Below, piece after piece: positions 16,664-29,546 of a DNA stretch of 64,000 nt. The stretch lies in assembly GCF_021249405.1 (NCBI RefSeq), contig NZ_CP089593.1, positions 62,001-126,000 of the forward strand, read 5' to 3'. Origin of the DNA: Halobacterium zhouii (GTDB lineage Archaea > Halobacteriota > Halobacteria > Halobacteriales > Halobacteriaceae). Numbering within the stretch: position 1 is the first letter of the stretch; every line of letters begins with the position of its first letter. The position numbers were made by a program, and so were the translations under genes. Under the pieces are notes generated by a model that saw nothing but the letters and a program-made list of their open reading frames with translations, made no database searches and was not told the DNA's origin.

Positions 16664-16694
16664 AGCCTTGATGGTTTGGTGAAATCCAACTGGC
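16664..16694 (+). promoter_or_regulatory. 16S pre-rRNA processing stem, 5' arm (bulge-helix-bulge)
   Basis: AGCCTTGATGGTTT 16664-16677 pairs with AAACCATCAAGGCT 18329-18342. CCAACTGG 16686-16693 pairs with CCAGTTGG 18313-18320. Between them GGTG pairs with CACT, leaving 3-nt bulges AAA and TAC, which is a canonical BHB motif cut by EndA. Confidence 0.85.
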
Positions 16695-16786
16695 CACGAC
16701 GCGTTGTCGTGGCTTTCGAGGAACACACCTTGTGTTCCCGCCAAACCAGGACTTATAGTTCTGGTCGCTGGGCATCAGCCCAGCAA

Positions 16787-18259
<1,473 letters not shown>

Positions 18260-18312
18260 AACGTACGGGACTGGGGCGTCGCCCCAGCCCACACACCTCG
18301 ACACCGTCGTGC

Positions 18313-18342
18313 CCAGTTGGGCACTTACAAACCATCAAGGCT
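18313..18342 (+). promoter_or_regulatory. 16S pre-rRNA processing stem, 3' arm
   Basis: The partner of the 5' arm at 16664-16694, holding the CACT/TAC half of the BHB motif. It ends 23 nt before tRNAAla. Confidence 0.85.
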
Positions 18343-18365
18343 GACGTACCTCCCAGTTGGGAGGT

Positions 18366-18437
18366 GGGCCCATAGCTCAGTGGTAGAGTGCCTCCTTTGC
18401 AAGGAGGATGCCCTGGGTTCGAATCCCAGTGGGTCCA
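18366..18437 (+). tRNA. tRNA-Ala (UGC)
   Basis: A 72-nt cloverleaf in the 16S-23S spacer. Acceptor GGGCCCA pairs with TGGGTCC (one G-U), discriminator A. The anticodon stem CCTCC/GGAGG encloses loop TTTGCAA, anticodon TGC. The T arm CTGGGTTCGAATCCCAG is standard. No CCA is encoded and no intron is present. A tRNAAla in this position is the usual haloarchaeal rrn layout. Confidence 0.97.
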
Positions 18438-18592
18438 TCCCGCTCGGGAGTCACCGCGAACCGTGTCCCTTAAGTGGGACGCGGGGATACGGTGATTCCC
18501 AAGCAAGACTGATGCACCGCCCCGCGAGAGCGAGGGTGGGAAGGGTCGATGTACGCTCCCCGGTCACCACGGGGACGTGCGATGACGACCGT

Positions 18593-18630
18593 GTGTAAGT
18601 GCAATCCAGGCGCTCACTGGACTCGACCAC
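18593..18630 (+). promoter_or_regulatory. 23S pre-rRNA processing stem, 5' arm (bulge-helix-bulge)
   Basis: GTGTAAGTGCAATCCAG 18593-18609 and CTGGACTCGACCAC 18617-18630 are perfectly complementary to CTGGATTGCACTTACAC 21764-21780 and GTGGTCGAGTCCAG 21743-21756. The internal GCGC/GCGT helix with bulges TCA and TAA is a canonical BHB motif for EndA. Confidence 0.9.
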
Positions 18631-18674
18631 CGTGGTCGAGTACCGACTGTTGGTCACATCCGTGACTCAACAGC

Positions 18675-18807
18675 GCTCAACCATTATGTGTTGAGCATCG
18701 TTGGCTGTTCTACAGCCAACATTCATCGTCGTTGGCTGCTCTGCAGCCAACATCTCGACCACTTCGTGTGGTTGAGTACCATATTCGTTGACTGCTCTGC
18801 AGTCAAC
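18675..18807 (+). repeat. Array of five hairpins in the pre-23S leader
   Basis: Five consecutive inverted repeats lie between the BHB stem and 23S. They are GCTCAAC 18675-18681/GTTGAGC 18690-18696; GTTGGCTG 18700-18707/CAGCCAAC 18713-18720; GTTGGCTG 18731-18738/CAGCCAAC 18744-18751; CTCGACCAC 18754-18762/GTGGTTGAG 18768-18776; and GTTGACTG 18787-18794/CAGTCAAC 18800-18807. Numbers 2, 3 and 5 are near-copies. They are removed during rRNA maturation. Confidence 0.8.
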
Positions 18808-18811
18808 ACCA

Positions 18812-21722
<2,911 letters not shown>

Positions 21723-21742
21723 CTCATGCACTCACCACATAC

Positions 21743-21780
21743 GTGGTCGAGTCCAGGCGTTAACTGGATTGCACTTACAC
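21743..21780 (+). promoter_or_regulatory. 23S pre-rRNA processing stem, 3' arm
   Basis: The partner of 18593-18630, with 31 perfectly paired positions outside the BHB core. It lies between the 23S 3' end and the tRNA-like element. Confidence 0.9.
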
Positions 21781-21790
21781 ATGATCGTCC

Positions 21791-21847
21791 GCCGATACTG
21801 GTACCCGGATAGTCTTCCGGGTCAACGGTTCGATTCCGTTGGTCGGT
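21791..21847 (+). ncRNA. tRNA-like element (t-element) before 5S rRNA
   Basis: A 57-nt segment folds like a tRNA without a D arm. The acceptor-like GCCGAT 21791-21796 pairs with GTCGGT 21842-21847 using G-U pairs. The anticodon-like stem ACCCGGA/TCCGGGT has a short loop. The T arm is AACGGTTCGATTCCGTT. It ends one base before the 5S 5' end. In Haloferax volcanii a tRNA-like element at this place directs tRNase Z cleavage that makes the 5S 5' end, and the same role is expected here. It should not be annotated as a functional tRNA. Confidence 0.8.
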
Positions 21848-21848
21848 A

Positions 21849-21971
21849 TTAAGGCGGCCATAGCGGTGGGGTTACTCCCGTACCCATCCCGAACACGGAA
21901 GATAAGCCCGCCTGCGTTCCGGTCAGTACTGGAGTGCGCGAGCCTCTGGGAAATTCGGTTCGCCGCCTACC
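21849..21971 (+). rRNA. rrf: 5S ribosomal RNA
   Basis: 123 nt from TTAAGGCGGCCATAGCGG to GGTTCGCCGCCTACC. The terminal helix AGGCGGC/GCCGCCT, loop A CCCATCCCGAACACGGAAG and loop E region GTACTGGAGTGCGCGAGCC are all standard for haloarchaeal 5S. Confidence 0.98.
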
Positions 21972-21990
21972 ATTCATACTTCATTAGCCT

Positions 21991-22021
21991 CGAACAGCAT
22001 CCATGCTGTTCGGGGCTTTTT
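21991..22021 (+). terminator. Terminator-like hairpin after 5S rRNA
   Basis: CGAACAGCAT and ATGCTGTTCG form a perfect 10-bp stem with a CC loop (21991-22012), followed by GGGGC and five T (22017-22021). It probably ends the main rRNA transcript. tRNACys lies 235 nt further with a possible TATA box of its own (TATGCTTATG, about 22221), so it may be transcribed separately. The 22022-22220 gap has no recognisable gene. Confidence 0.7.
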
Positions 22022-22256
22022 GCATTTGTAACGCGGAGTGGCAACGCTCCAGTCCTCGTAGCGCGGTTCTGGTTACGTTGGACAACGGGGTGCTGCTAAC
22101 CGTATTCGACGACGAGATACCCTACAGACATTCGACGATTAGCGCGCTTTGCTCCAGGTCGATCGCGAGCGTTGGATTGCACTGCGAACGCCACGAAGTC
22201 CGCGGGTGGTTCCGAGTCGCTATGCTTATGCGGGAGAACCGGTTACGGTGAATCGC

Positions 22257-22332
22257 GCCAAGGTGGCAGAGTCCGGCCTAACGCAGCGGCCTGCAGAGCC
22301 GCCCACCGCCGGTTCAAATCCGGCCCTTGGCT
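22257..22332 (+). tRNA. tRNA-Cys (GCA)
   Basis: A 76-nt cloverleaf. Acceptor GCCAAGG pairs with CCTTGGC, with discriminator T, the expected identity base for tRNACys. The anticodon stem GCGGC/GCCGC has loop CTGCAGA, anticodon GCA. The T arm CCGGTTCAAATCCGG is standard. A tRNACys downstream of 5S is the usual haloarchaeal arrangement. Confidence 0.97.
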
Positions 22333-22727
22333 TTCGAGGTCGAACGCACTGAGGCCTCGACCGCTACCGAACAGCGAGCGAAGCGAGCCGTGAGGCGTCT
22401 TCTGACTGAGTGAAACGATGGGTGGGAGCCATCAGGCCGCGATTTGAACCAGGAAACGAAGCGGAGTGACCGAGGTTCAGTATTCGATCCGTGGCTTTTC
22501 TCGAACGATTTGATCGAAGAGGCATGCCGACAGCAAGCCCTCAACGAATACTGACGGCGAGCGAGACGAGCCACGAGTCACACGATGGCTGTGAGTTCCT
22601 GAGAGGCATCGCTGGGGTTCGACGTGGGCTAGCGTGGTCTAGTTGTACGGGAAGCGTCGAGTGAAGCGTATTCAGCTACAGCTGGTGGTCTGCCACGGAT
22701 GCGGAAGAAGGGACTGTACGTGGGCCG
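22333..22727. other. Gene-poor spacer with inverted repeats between tRNA-Cys and ilvD
   Basis: No convincing protein gene is seen in these 395 bp. TCAGTATTCG 22477-22486 is an exact inverted copy of CGAATACTGA 22545-22554. GATTTGAACCA near 22441 resembles a tRNA T-arm complement. Hairpin-repeat words such as GAGCGAAGCGAGC occur near 22375. It separates the plus-strand tRNACys from the 3' end of the minus-strand ilv operon, so it should contain the transcript ends of both. A structured RNA is possible but not shown. Confidence 0.5.
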
Positions 22728-24440
22728 TCAGTCGTTGCGTTTCGCGGCGGGGTTGGTGGTGGCGCCGTGGGCGGCGGAGCCGAATTGGTCGCCGTACTTC
22801 CGGAGGACGCCGCCGTCGTAGCGCGGGTCGGGTTCGTTCCAGTCTTCGCGGCGCGCGGTGAGTTCGTCGTCCGGGACGTCGACGGAGAGTTCGCGGCGGG
22901 GGACGTCGACGGTGACTTCGTCGCCGTCCTCGAGTAGCGCGATGGGGCCGCCGTTGGCTGCTTCGGGTGCGACGTGTCCGACCATCGGGCCGCGGGTAGC
23001 GCCCGAGAATCGGCCGTCCGTGAGGAGTGCGACGTCGTCCTCGTGGCCTTGGCCGACGACGGCGGCGGTGACACCGAGCATCTCACGCATTCCGGGGCCG
23101 CCCCGGGGACCCTCGTTTTTGATGGCGATGACGTCGCCGGATTCGATGTGCCCTTCCTGGACGTACGCCATGGCGGCTTCTTCGGATTCGAAGACGCGCG
23201 CTGGGCCGGTGTGTTGGGTTTCGTCCTCGCCGGTGACTTTGAGGACGGCGCCGTCCGGCGCGAGGTTCCCGGTGAGGACGGTGATAGCGCCGGTCTCGTG
23301 GAACGGGTCGTCGACCGGCCGGAGGAAGTCGACGCCGTCCTCGATGGTGCCGTCGACGCCGAGGTGGTCGAGTTCGGCTGCGATGGTGCGGCCGGTGACC
23401 GTGAGCGCGTCGCCGTGAATCAGGCCGGCGTCCAGGAGGCGGGCGAGGACGACCGGAACGCCACCGACCTCGTGGAGGTCGTTCATGACGCGTGAACCGC
23501 CGGGTTGGAGGTTCGCGATCTTCGGCGTGCGGTCGCTGATGGTGTTGAAGTCCTCGATGTCGAGGTCGATGCCTGCTTCGGCGGCGAGCGCGAGCAGGTG
23601 GAGGACGGCGTTCGTGGAACCGCCGAGCGCGACTTGTACGGCGATGGCGTTCTCGAAGCTGTTTCGGTCGAGGATGTCCGAGGGACGGCGGTCTTCGCGC
23701 ACGCACTCGGTGGCGAGTTGGCCGGCGCGTTCGGCGACGCGGTAGCGCTGTTCGGATTCGGCTGGCGGGCTCGCTGACCCGAGCGGTGCGAGTCCGAGGG
23801 TTTCCGAGATGGCGGCCATGGTATTCGCGGTGAACATCCCGCCACAGGAGCCTGCGCCCGGGCAGGCGTTCCGTTCCATCTCTTCGAGTTCGGCTTCGGT
23901 CATGTCGCCAGATGCGACGGCGCCGACGCCCTCGAAGACGTTCTGGACGGTGATTTCGCGGCCGTCGTGTTCACCGGGCATGATGGAGCCACCGTAGACG
24001 AACACGGACGGGAGGTCGGTGCGGATGGCGGCCAGCATCATCCCAGGGAGGTTCTTGTCACAGCCCGCGACCGTCACCAGCGCGTCCATGCGTTCGCCGA
24101 ACGCGACGAGCTCCACGGAGTCGGCGATGACTTCGCGGGAGATCAGCGAGGCTCGCATTCCTTCGGTCCCCATCGAGATGGCGTCGGAGATGGTGATGGT
24201 GCCGAACTCGATGGGCATTCCGTCACCGTCTTCGATGCCACCGATGGCGGATTCGGCGACGTCGTCGAGGTGGACGTTGCAAGGCGTGATGTCTGCGGCG
24301 GGGTTCGCGACGCCGACCATCGGCGAGGAGAGGTCGGCGTCGTCGTACCCCATCGCGCGGAACATTGCGCGGTGTGGGGCGCGTTCGGGTCCTTCCGTGA
24401 CGTCGGCGCTGGGCAGGTCGTGGTCTTTCTCCTGTGTCAT
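22728..24440 (-). CDS. ilvD: Dihydroxy-acid dehydratase
   Basis: Dehydrates 2,3-dihydroxy-isovalerate and -methylvalerate to the keto acids for Val and Ile, using an Fe-S cluster and Mg. 570 residues, full length. Candidate cluster cysteines are in ITPCNVH (Cys54), VAGCDKNLPGMM (Cys127) and NACPGAGSCGGMFTANTM (Cys193, Cys199). The C-terminal ILV_EDD beta-barrel includes ARVFESEEAAMAYV and NEGPRGGPGMREML. It is the last gene of the minus-strand branched-chain operon, 71 nt after leuB, a larger gap than elsewhere in the operon, so it may also have its own start signals. Confidence 0.96.
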   Translation of the reverse strand: MTQEKDHDLPSADVTEGPERAPHRAMFRAMGYDDADLSSPMVGVANPAADITPCNVHLDDVAESAIGGIEDGDGMPIEFGTITISDAISMGTEGMRASLISREVIADSVELVAFGERMDALVTVAGCDKNLPGMMLAAIRTDLPSVFVYGGSIMPGEHDGREITVQNVFEGVGAVASGDMTEAELEEMERNACPGAGSCGGMFTANTMAAISETLGLAPLGSASPPAESEQRYRVAERAGQLATECVREDRRPSDILDRNSFENAIAVQVALGGSTNAVLHLLALAAEAGIDLDIEDFNTISDRTPKIANLQPGGSRVMNDLHEVGGVPVVLARLLDAGLIHGDALTVTGRTIAAELDHLGVDGTIEDGVDFLRPVDDPFHETGAITVLTGNLAPDGAVLKVTGEDETQHTGPARVFESEEAAMAYVQEGHIESGDVIAIKNEGPRGGPGMREMLGVTAAVVGQGHEDDVALLTDGRFSGATRGPMVGHVAPEAANGGPIALLEDGDEVTVDVPRRELSVDVPDDELTARREDWNEPDPRYDGGVLRKYGDQFGSAAHGATTNPAAKRND

Positions 24441-24511
24441 GGTGGTGTCTCGTGTTCGTAACTGGGAAACTGTCTCGACGGGCGTGGGGGTGTGAGCGTC
24501 GGTTCCGGCAT

Positions 24512-25477
24512 TCAGATCGCCTCGAGAATCGCGTCGCCGATTTCTCGTGTCGTCGCGTCGCCGCCGAGGTCGGGCGTCGTCGGCCCGTGTTCCAGGACGT
24601 CCTCGACTGCACCGCGGACGCGGTCGCCGGCGTCGGTGTGTCCGAGGAAGTCCAGCAACATCGCGGCCGACAGCACGGCCGCCGTCGGGTTCGCGGTGCC
24701 GTCGCCGGCGATGTCCGGGGCGGTGCCGTGGACGGGTTCGAAGACGCCACGTTCGGGGCCGATGTTCGCCGACGGCAGCAGGCCGAGGCCGCCGACGAGT
24801 CCCGCTGCGAGGTCGGAGAGCACGTCGCCCGCGAGGTTCGGGGTGACGACCACGTCGTACTGTTCTGGGTGTTCGACGAGGTGCATCGCGAGCGCGTCCA
24901 TCAGCGCCGCGTCCGTCTCGACGCCGCGGTCTGCGGCGACGTCTTCGACGGTCTCCCGGAAGAGGCCGTCAGTCACGCGCATCACGTTGGCTTTGTGCGC
25001 GACGGTGAAGCCGTCGGGTGCGTACTCGCAGGCGTACTCGGCGAGTCGCCGGCTGGCGGCTTCGGTGACGACGCGCGTGCAGGTCGTGACGCCGTCCGAG
25101 ATCTCGGCCTCGTGGCCGGCGTAGACGCCCTCGGTGTTCTCCCGAAGGAAGACTAGGTCGGTCGCTGGTTGGACGGCGTCGACGCCCGGGTACGTTCGCG
25201 CGGGGCGGACGTTCACGAACGAGTCGACGGCCGCCCGCAGCGGGAGGATGACGTCCGCCGCCGTTTCGCCCGCTGCGCCGAACAGTGTCGCGTCGGCTGT
25301 CTCGACCGCGTCCCGGGTCTCGTCCGGCAGCGGCGTTCCGCGTTCCTCGGCGACGGCGTCGCCGGCGTCGACGTGCACGAACTCGAAGTCGCGGACGGCG
25401 TCCAGTACGTCGACGGCGACCGGCGTCACCTCACTCCCGATGCCGTCCCCGGGGACGACGGCGACCTCCTCAGACAT
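24512..25477 (-). CDS. leuB: 3-isopropylmalate dehydrogenase
   Basis: NAD-dependent oxidative decarboxylation of 3-isopropylmalate in Leu synthesis. 321 residues, the compact archaeal form. It starts [17 protein letters not shown], followed by the substrate-binding segment [20 protein letters not shown] and [12 protein letters not shown]. The Asp-rich metal site is [19 protein letters not shown] and the coenzyme end is [20 protein letters not shown] related methylmalate or homoisocitrate dehydrogenase would share these features, but the operon with leuC, leuD and leuA points to LeuB. It overlaps leuD by 8 bp, indicating coupling. Confidence 0.93.
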   Translation of the reverse strand: MSEEVAVVPGDGIGSEVTPVAVDVLDAVRDFEFVHVDAGDAVAEERGTPLPDETRDAVETADATLFGAAGETAADVILPLRAAVDSFVNVRPARTYPGVDAVQPATDLVFLRENTEGVYAGHEAEISDGVTTCTRVVTEAASRRLAEYACEYAPDGFTVAHKANVMRVTDGLFRETVEDVAADRGVETDAALMDALAMHLVEHPEQYDVVVTPNLAGDVLSDLAAGLVGGLGLLPSANIGPERGVFEPVHGTAPDIAGDGTANPTAAVLSAAMLLDFLGHTDAGDRVRGAVEDVLEHGPTTPDLGGDATTREIGDAILEAI

Positions 25478-26099
25478 CGGTGTAGGGGAGGCGCGCCGCG
25501 GTCTCTGTCACCGTGTCGGCGTTCGCCCGCATCAGTGCGGTCGTGTCCCAGACGCCGTCCACGAGCGCGCGTTGCTGGGCGTCGTCGACGTCGGCGTCGA
25601 CGACCGTGTCGCCGCACCTGACCTCCTCGTCGACGATGTCCACGTGGACGTCGGCGTCGGGGGTGTCGTCGATGGCGTCCTGCAGCGCTTCGACGTCCTC
25701 GCGGGACGCCGTGACGGTCGGAATACCGAGCGCGAGGCAGTTCCCCGCGAATATCTCGGCGAACGATTCACCGACGATGGCGTCGATTCCCCACCGCATC
25801 AGCGCCTGTGGGGCGTGTTCGCGGCTGGAGCCGCAGCCGAAATTCGCGTTTACGACGAGGACGCTCGCGCTCTGGAACCGTTTCTCGTTGAATGGGTGTT
25901 CCAGCGGTTCGTCGTCGGCGTCGAACCGTTCGTCGAAGAACGCGAACTGCCCCAGGCCGTCGAAGGTGACGACCTTCAGGAAGCGCGCGGGAATGATCTG
26001 GTCGGTGTCGACGTCGTTCCCGCGCACGGGTACGCCCGTGCCCGCGACTTCCTCGACGGTGTCCGCGGGCACGCCGTCGCCGGACGTGTCCGCGTTCAT
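25470..26099 (-). CDS. leuD: 3-isopropylmalate dehydratase small subunit
   Basis: The swivel subunit that completes the LeuCD isomerase. 209 residues. The signature is [23 protein letters not shown] near residue 20, then [38 protein letters not shown], the conserved loop. The start ATG 26097-26099 overlaps the leuC stop (ATGA). The frame is open upstream into leuC but that is not homologous. It ends inside the first codons of leuB. Confidence 0.95.
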   Translation of the reverse strand: MNADTSGDGVPADTVEEVAGTGVPVRGNDVDTDQIIPARFLKVVTFDGLGQFAFFDERFDADDEPLEHPFNEKRFQSASVLVVNANFGCGSSREHAPQALMRWGIDAIVGESFAEIFAGNCLALGIPTVTASREDVEALQDAIDDTPDADVHVDIVDEEVRCGDTVVDADVDDAQQRALVDGVWDTTALMRANADTVTETAARLPYTDV

Positions 26100-27520
26100 G
26101 CGCGCACCTCCTCGACGTGTTCGAGTTCGCGGACGTCCGTCACCTCGCCGGTGATCGCCGCGGCGGCGACCATCTGCGGACTCATCAGCACCGTGCGGCC
26201 GTCCTTCGAGCCCTGACGGCCGACGAAGTTCCGATTCGAGGAGGACGCACACCGCTCGTCGCCGACGAGTTGGTCTTCGTTCATTCCGAGGCACATCGAG
26301 CAGCCGGCGTTCCGCCAGTCGAAGCCGGCGTCCGTGAACACGTCATCGAGGCCCGCCGCTTCGGCGGCGGCCTTCACTCGCTGGCTCCCAGGGACGACCA
26401 TCGCGCGGACGTCGTCGTGGACTTCGCGGCCCCTGACAACGTCTGCTGCTTCCCGGAGGTCGGGGAGGCGGGCGTTCGTACAGCTACCCAGGAATGCGAC
26501 GTCGACCTGGTAGCCGGCCATGGTGTCGCCGGGTTCGACCGCCATGTGTCGTTGCGCGTCCCGCGCGGTGGCTCGTTCGTCCGCGGGCAGATCCTCGGGA
26601 GCGGGGACGGCTTCGGTGATGCCGACGCTCTGTCCGGGCGTCGTTCCCCAGGTGACCGTGGGTTCGAGGCTGTCGCCGTCGACGGTGACGACGTCGTCGT
26701 ACTCGGCGTCCGGGTCGCTCTTGATGGAGTCCCAGTACTGTTTCAGCTCATCGAACTCGTCGCCCTCGGGGACTTCGTCGCGACCCGCCAGGTAGTCGTA
26801 GGTGGTGTCGTCGGGGTTGACGTAGCCCGCGCGAGCGCCGCCCTCGATGCTCATGTTGCAGACGCTCATCCGGCCGGCCATGTCCATCGCCTCGACGGCC
26901 TCGCCGCCGTACTCGTAGACGTACCCGACGCCGCCGTCGGTGCCCAGTTTCCGGATGACAGCCAGGATGACGTCTTTCGGCGTGACGCCGTCTCCCAGTT
27001 CGCCCGTGACCTCGATGCGTCGGACGCGTTGTTTCTCCATCGCGACACACCCCGTGGCGAGCACGTCCCGAATCTGGGAGGTGCCGACGCCGAACGCGAG
27101 CGCGCCGAACGCACCGTGCGTCGCGGTGTGGGAGTCCCCGCAGACGATGGTCGTGCCGGGTTGCGTGAGTCCTTGCTCGGGGCCGACGACGTGGACGATG
27201 CCCTGTCGGCCGGTCGTCGGGTCGTCGAAGTCGATGTCCGCGTCGCGCACGTTCTGCTCTAGTCGGGACATCATCTCCTCGGCGGCCTCGTCACTGTACG
27301 GCCGCGACTGGTCGGCGGTCGGCACGATGTGGTCGACGGTGGCGTGCGTGCGCTCGGGGTACGCGACGTCGATGCCGCGCTCTTCGAGCATCCCGAACGC
27401 CTGCGGGCTCGTGACCTCGTGGATCAGGTGCAGGCCCACGAACAGCTGTGTCTGCCCGGTCGGCAGCTCCGTCACCGCGTGCTCGTCCCAGACCTTGTCG
27501 TACAGCGTGCCGTCACTCAT
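26096..27520 (-). CDS. leuC: 3-isopropylmalate dehydratase large subunit
   Basis: Aconitase-family subunit that isomerises 2- to 3-isopropylmalate with a [4Fe-4S] cluster. 474 residues. It starts [16 protein letters not shown], the canonical LeuC N-terminus. Cluster cysteines are seen in [15 protein letters not shown] and [17 protein letters not shown]. The substrate/cluster region [21 protein letters not shown] is intact. The ATG at 27520 is chosen; an in-frame upstream start at 27601 would add a repetitive Val-Ala-Thr-Arg segment encoded by the 21-bp repeats of the preceding orf and is unlikely. It overlaps that orf by 8 bp. Confidence 0.96.
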   Translation of the reverse strand: MSDGTLYDKVWDEHAVTELPTGQTQLFVGLHLIHEVTSPQAFGMLEERGIDVAYPERTHATVDHIVPTADQSRPYSDEAAEEMMSRLEQNVRDADIDFDDPTTGRQGIVHVVGPEQGLTQPGTTIVCGDSHTATHGAFGALAFGVGTSQIRDVLATGCVAMEKQRVRRIEVTGELGDGVTPKDVILAVIRKLGTDGGVGYVYEYGGEAVEAMDMAGRMSVCNMSIEGGARAGYVNPDDTTYDYLAGRDEVPEGDEFDELKQYWDSIKSDPDAEYDDVVTVDGDSLEPTVTWGTTPGQSVGITEAVPAPEDLPADERATARDAQRHMAVEPGDTMAGYQVDVAFLGSCTNARLPDLREAADVVRGREVHDDVRAMVVPGSQRVKAAAEAAGLDDVFTDAGFDWRNAGCSMCLGMNEDQLVGDERCASSSNRNFVGRQGSKDGRTVLMSPQMVAAAAITGEVTDVRELEHVEEVRA

Positions 27521-27848
27521 CGCTATCCTCGTTGCTACGGTCGCTACTCTCGTTGCTACGGTCGCTACCCTCGTTGCTACGTGCGCTCGCTTCGCCGCCA
27601 CGCTCCCAGACGCGGTTAGCGTCAGCTCCCTCGCCCGACGGCGTCTTGTCCACGTCCCGCATCGTGCGTTCAGTGGCCTCCTCCGGTTCGTCGTCGCCGC
27701 CTGTGGCTGCTGACGTCGCGCCGCCGCGTTCGCCGCCGTCGGCCGCGACGCTCGGGCCGCGCTGGAACAACCGGCCGAGGGCGTTCGTGGCGTGCTCGGG
27801 CGCGGCGGGGTTGCGCTGGCTGACGTCCCGCATCGTCCGCTCAGTCAT
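27513..27848 (-). CDS. Repeat-containing acidic protein of unknown function inside the ilv-leu operon
   Basis: A 111-residue ORF between ilvC and leuC. It overlaps both neighbours (8 bp each), so it is translationally embedded in the operon. It contains two copies of TERTMRDV (residues 2-9 and again about 59-66), low-complexity middle regions, and a C-terminal run of 7-residue repeats of the form RSNEGSD, encoded by a 21-bp DNA repeat (about 27526-27590). There is no catalytic motif or membrane segment. It could be a disordered operon protein or simply a frame kept open to couple translation. I do not recognise a characterised family. Confidence 0.55.
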   Translation of the reverse strand: MTERTMRDVSQRNPAAPEHATNALGRLFQRGPSVAADGGERGGATSAATGGDDEPEEATERTMRDVDKTPSGEGADANRVWERGGEASARSNEGSDRSNESSDRSNEDSDE

Positions 27849-28902
27849 CGGCGGACACCTCCTGCTCGTGCTGGGTCTCCTGTGCGGTCTCCTCGTCGGC
27901 CCACGCGAACAGCTGCCGGAGGCGTTCGCCGACCGCCTCGACCTCGTGGTTCTGCTCGGCGTTCCGGCGCTGGCGGTAGGCCGGCCGGTTCGCCTGGTTC
28001 TCGGCGATCCACTCGCGGGCGAACTCGCCGTTCTGCACCTGCTCTAAGACCGCCTCCATGTTCTCACGGACGGACTCGTCGATGACCGCCTCGCCGCGCG
28101 TGAGGCCACCGTACTCCGCGGTGTCGGAGACGGAGTCCCACATCGCGGTCAGCCCATCCTCGTACATGAGGTCGACGATGAGTTTGAGTTCGTTCAGGCA
28201 CTCGAAGTACGCCATCTCCGGGCTGTAGCCCGCGTCCACGAGCGTTTCGTAGCCTGCCTTCGTGAGTTCGGCGACGCCACCACACAGGACGGCCTGCTCG
28301 CCGAACAGGTCGGTCTCCGTCTCCTCGCGGAACGTCGTCTCCACGACGCCCGCGCGGGCGCAGCCGATGGCGTCGGCGTACGCCAGCCCTTCCTGGCGCG
28401 CCTCCCCGGTGGCGTTCTGGTAGACCGCGAGGAGTGCCGGCGTCCCCTGACCGGCCTCGTAGTTCCGGCGCACGAGGTGGCCGGGGGACTTCGGCGCGAC
28501 CATCGTCACGTCGACGCGCTCGGGCGGCTCGACCTGCCCGTAGTGGACGTTGAACCCGTGCGCGAGCTGGAGCGTGTCACCCGCCTCGAGTTCGGGCTCG
28601 ATGGCCTCGAACACCTCCGGCTGGACGGTGTCCGGCACCAGTACGGACACGACGTCCGCGTCGCTGGCTGCGTCCACGGGCGTCTCGACGCGAAGGCCGT
28701 CGGCTTCCGCCGCGTCGCGCGACGAGGAGTTCTCTCGCAGGCCGACGACGACGTCGACACCGCTGTCCGCGAGGTTCTGCGCGTGGGCGTGGCCCTGGCT
28801 GCCGTAGCCGAGGACGGCAACGGTCTTGTCCTCGAGGTGGCGTCGGTCTGCGTCCGATTCGTGGTACACTGGCTGCGTGAACTGGTTGTCTGGGTCTGTC
28901 AT
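27841..28902 (-). CDS. ilvC: Ketol-acid reductoisomerase
   Basis: Isomerises and reduces acetolactate or acetohydroxybutyrate with NAD(P)H and Mg. 353 residues, the short class I form. The Rossmann loop is [20 protein letters not shown], followed by [11 protein letters not shown], where the Arg and Ser contact NADPH. The catalytic domain shows [23 protein letters not shown], with the metal-binding Asp/Glu, and [20 protein letters not shown]. The C-terminal tail is Glu/Gln-rich and halophile-like. The start overlaps the ilvN stop by 3 bp (TCAT on the plus strand). Confidence 0.96.
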   Translation of the reverse strand: MTDPDNQFTQPVYHESDADRRHLEDKTVAVLGYGSQGHAHAQNLADSGVDVVVGLRENSSSRDAAEADGLRVETPVDAASDADVVSVLVPDTVQPEVFEAIEPELEAGDTLQLAHGFNVHYGQVEPPERVDVTMVAPKSPGHLVRRNYEAGQGTPALLAVYQNATGEARQEGLAYADAIGCARAGVVETTFREETETDLFGEQAVLCGGVAELTKAGYETLVDAGYSPEMAYFECLNELKLIVDLMYEDGLTAMWDSVSDTAEYGGLTRGEAVIDESVRENMEAVLEQVQNGEFAREWIAENQANRPAYRQRRNAEQNHEVEAVGERLRQLFAWADEETAQETQHEQEVSADD

Positions 28903-29546
28903 TTGAGGTAGTCAGGAACGACTGCTGTCTTGGTCTCGCCGCGCGCCAGCGCCGTCTGGCCGGTTCGCGCGATTTCTCGGATGCGGAACTGGCTGTAGGC
29001 GTCGATGGCGTCGTCGATCTTCTGTTCGTCACCGGTCAACTCGACCGTGATCGTCCGCGGCCCTGCGTCGAGGGTCTTCCCGCTGTACATCTCCGTGATC
29101 GCGTGGACTTCGTGGGGGCGGTCGGCGTCGACTTTCACCACCACGAGCTCCCGGGTCACGGCGTCGGCTTCGAGTTCCCGGACGTGGATCACGGGCACGA
29201 CCTTCTCCAGTTGCTTCTCGAGCTGGTCGATTCCGGGGTCGGGCTCCTCGACGACGACCGTGACACGCGCCCAGTCGTCGTTCTGGCTGTTCGCGACGGT
29301 CAGCGACTCGATGTTGAACTGGCGTCGGCTGAACAGCCCGGAGATGCGCGCCAGCACGCCCGGTTCGTGCTCCACGAGCGCCGAGATGACGGTGCGTCGC
29401 GGCGAGTGTTCGGCCTCCGCCTCCGGGTCGATTCGGATGCCCTGGGCGTTCCGCCGTCCGTTCGGTTGCTGGCGCTCTTCGGGCGCCGGCCCCGGCAGGT
29501 TCTGCGTCCGCGGTTCGTCGTCGCGTGCGGCCCCTCGCTCGCTCAT
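28899..29546 (-). CDS. ilvN: Acetolactate synthase small (regulatory) subunit
   Basis: Regulatory partner of IlvB that confers valine feedback inhibition. 215 residues. After a polar N-terminal extension of about 50 residues ([19 protein letters not shown] onwards), the ACT domain reads [21 protein letters not shown] and FNIESLTV. The C-terminal domain with [21 protein letters not shown] follows. The start ATG 29544-29546 overlaps the ilvB stop (ATGA). The frame is open far upstream inside ilvB but that is not conserved. Confidence 0.94.
   Translation of the reverse strand: MSERGAARDDEPRTQNLPGPAPEERQQPNGRRNAQGIRIDPEAEAEHSPRRTVISALVEHEPGVLARISGLFSRRQFNIESLTVANSQNDDWARVTVVVEEPDPGIDQLEKQLEKVVPVIHVRELEADAVTRELVVVKVDADRPHEVHAITEMYSGKTLDAGPRTITVELTGDEQKIDDAIDAYSQFRIREIARTGQTALARGETKTAVVPDYLK

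Noticed and set aside
21791..21847. Functional tRNA between 23S and 5S
   Set aside because: There is no D arm, the acceptor stem is weak and the anticodon loop is non-standard; the position fits the 5S-processing t-element.
27526..27590. CRISPR-like repeat
   Set aside because: The 21-bp units are contiguous without spacers and encode in-frame peptide repeats.
27520..27601. N-terminal extension of LeuC starting at 27601
   Set aside because: The added residues are a Val-Ala-Thr-Arg repeat encoded out of frame by the 21-bp repeats of the preceding ORF; LeuC homology starts at [11 protein letters not shown].
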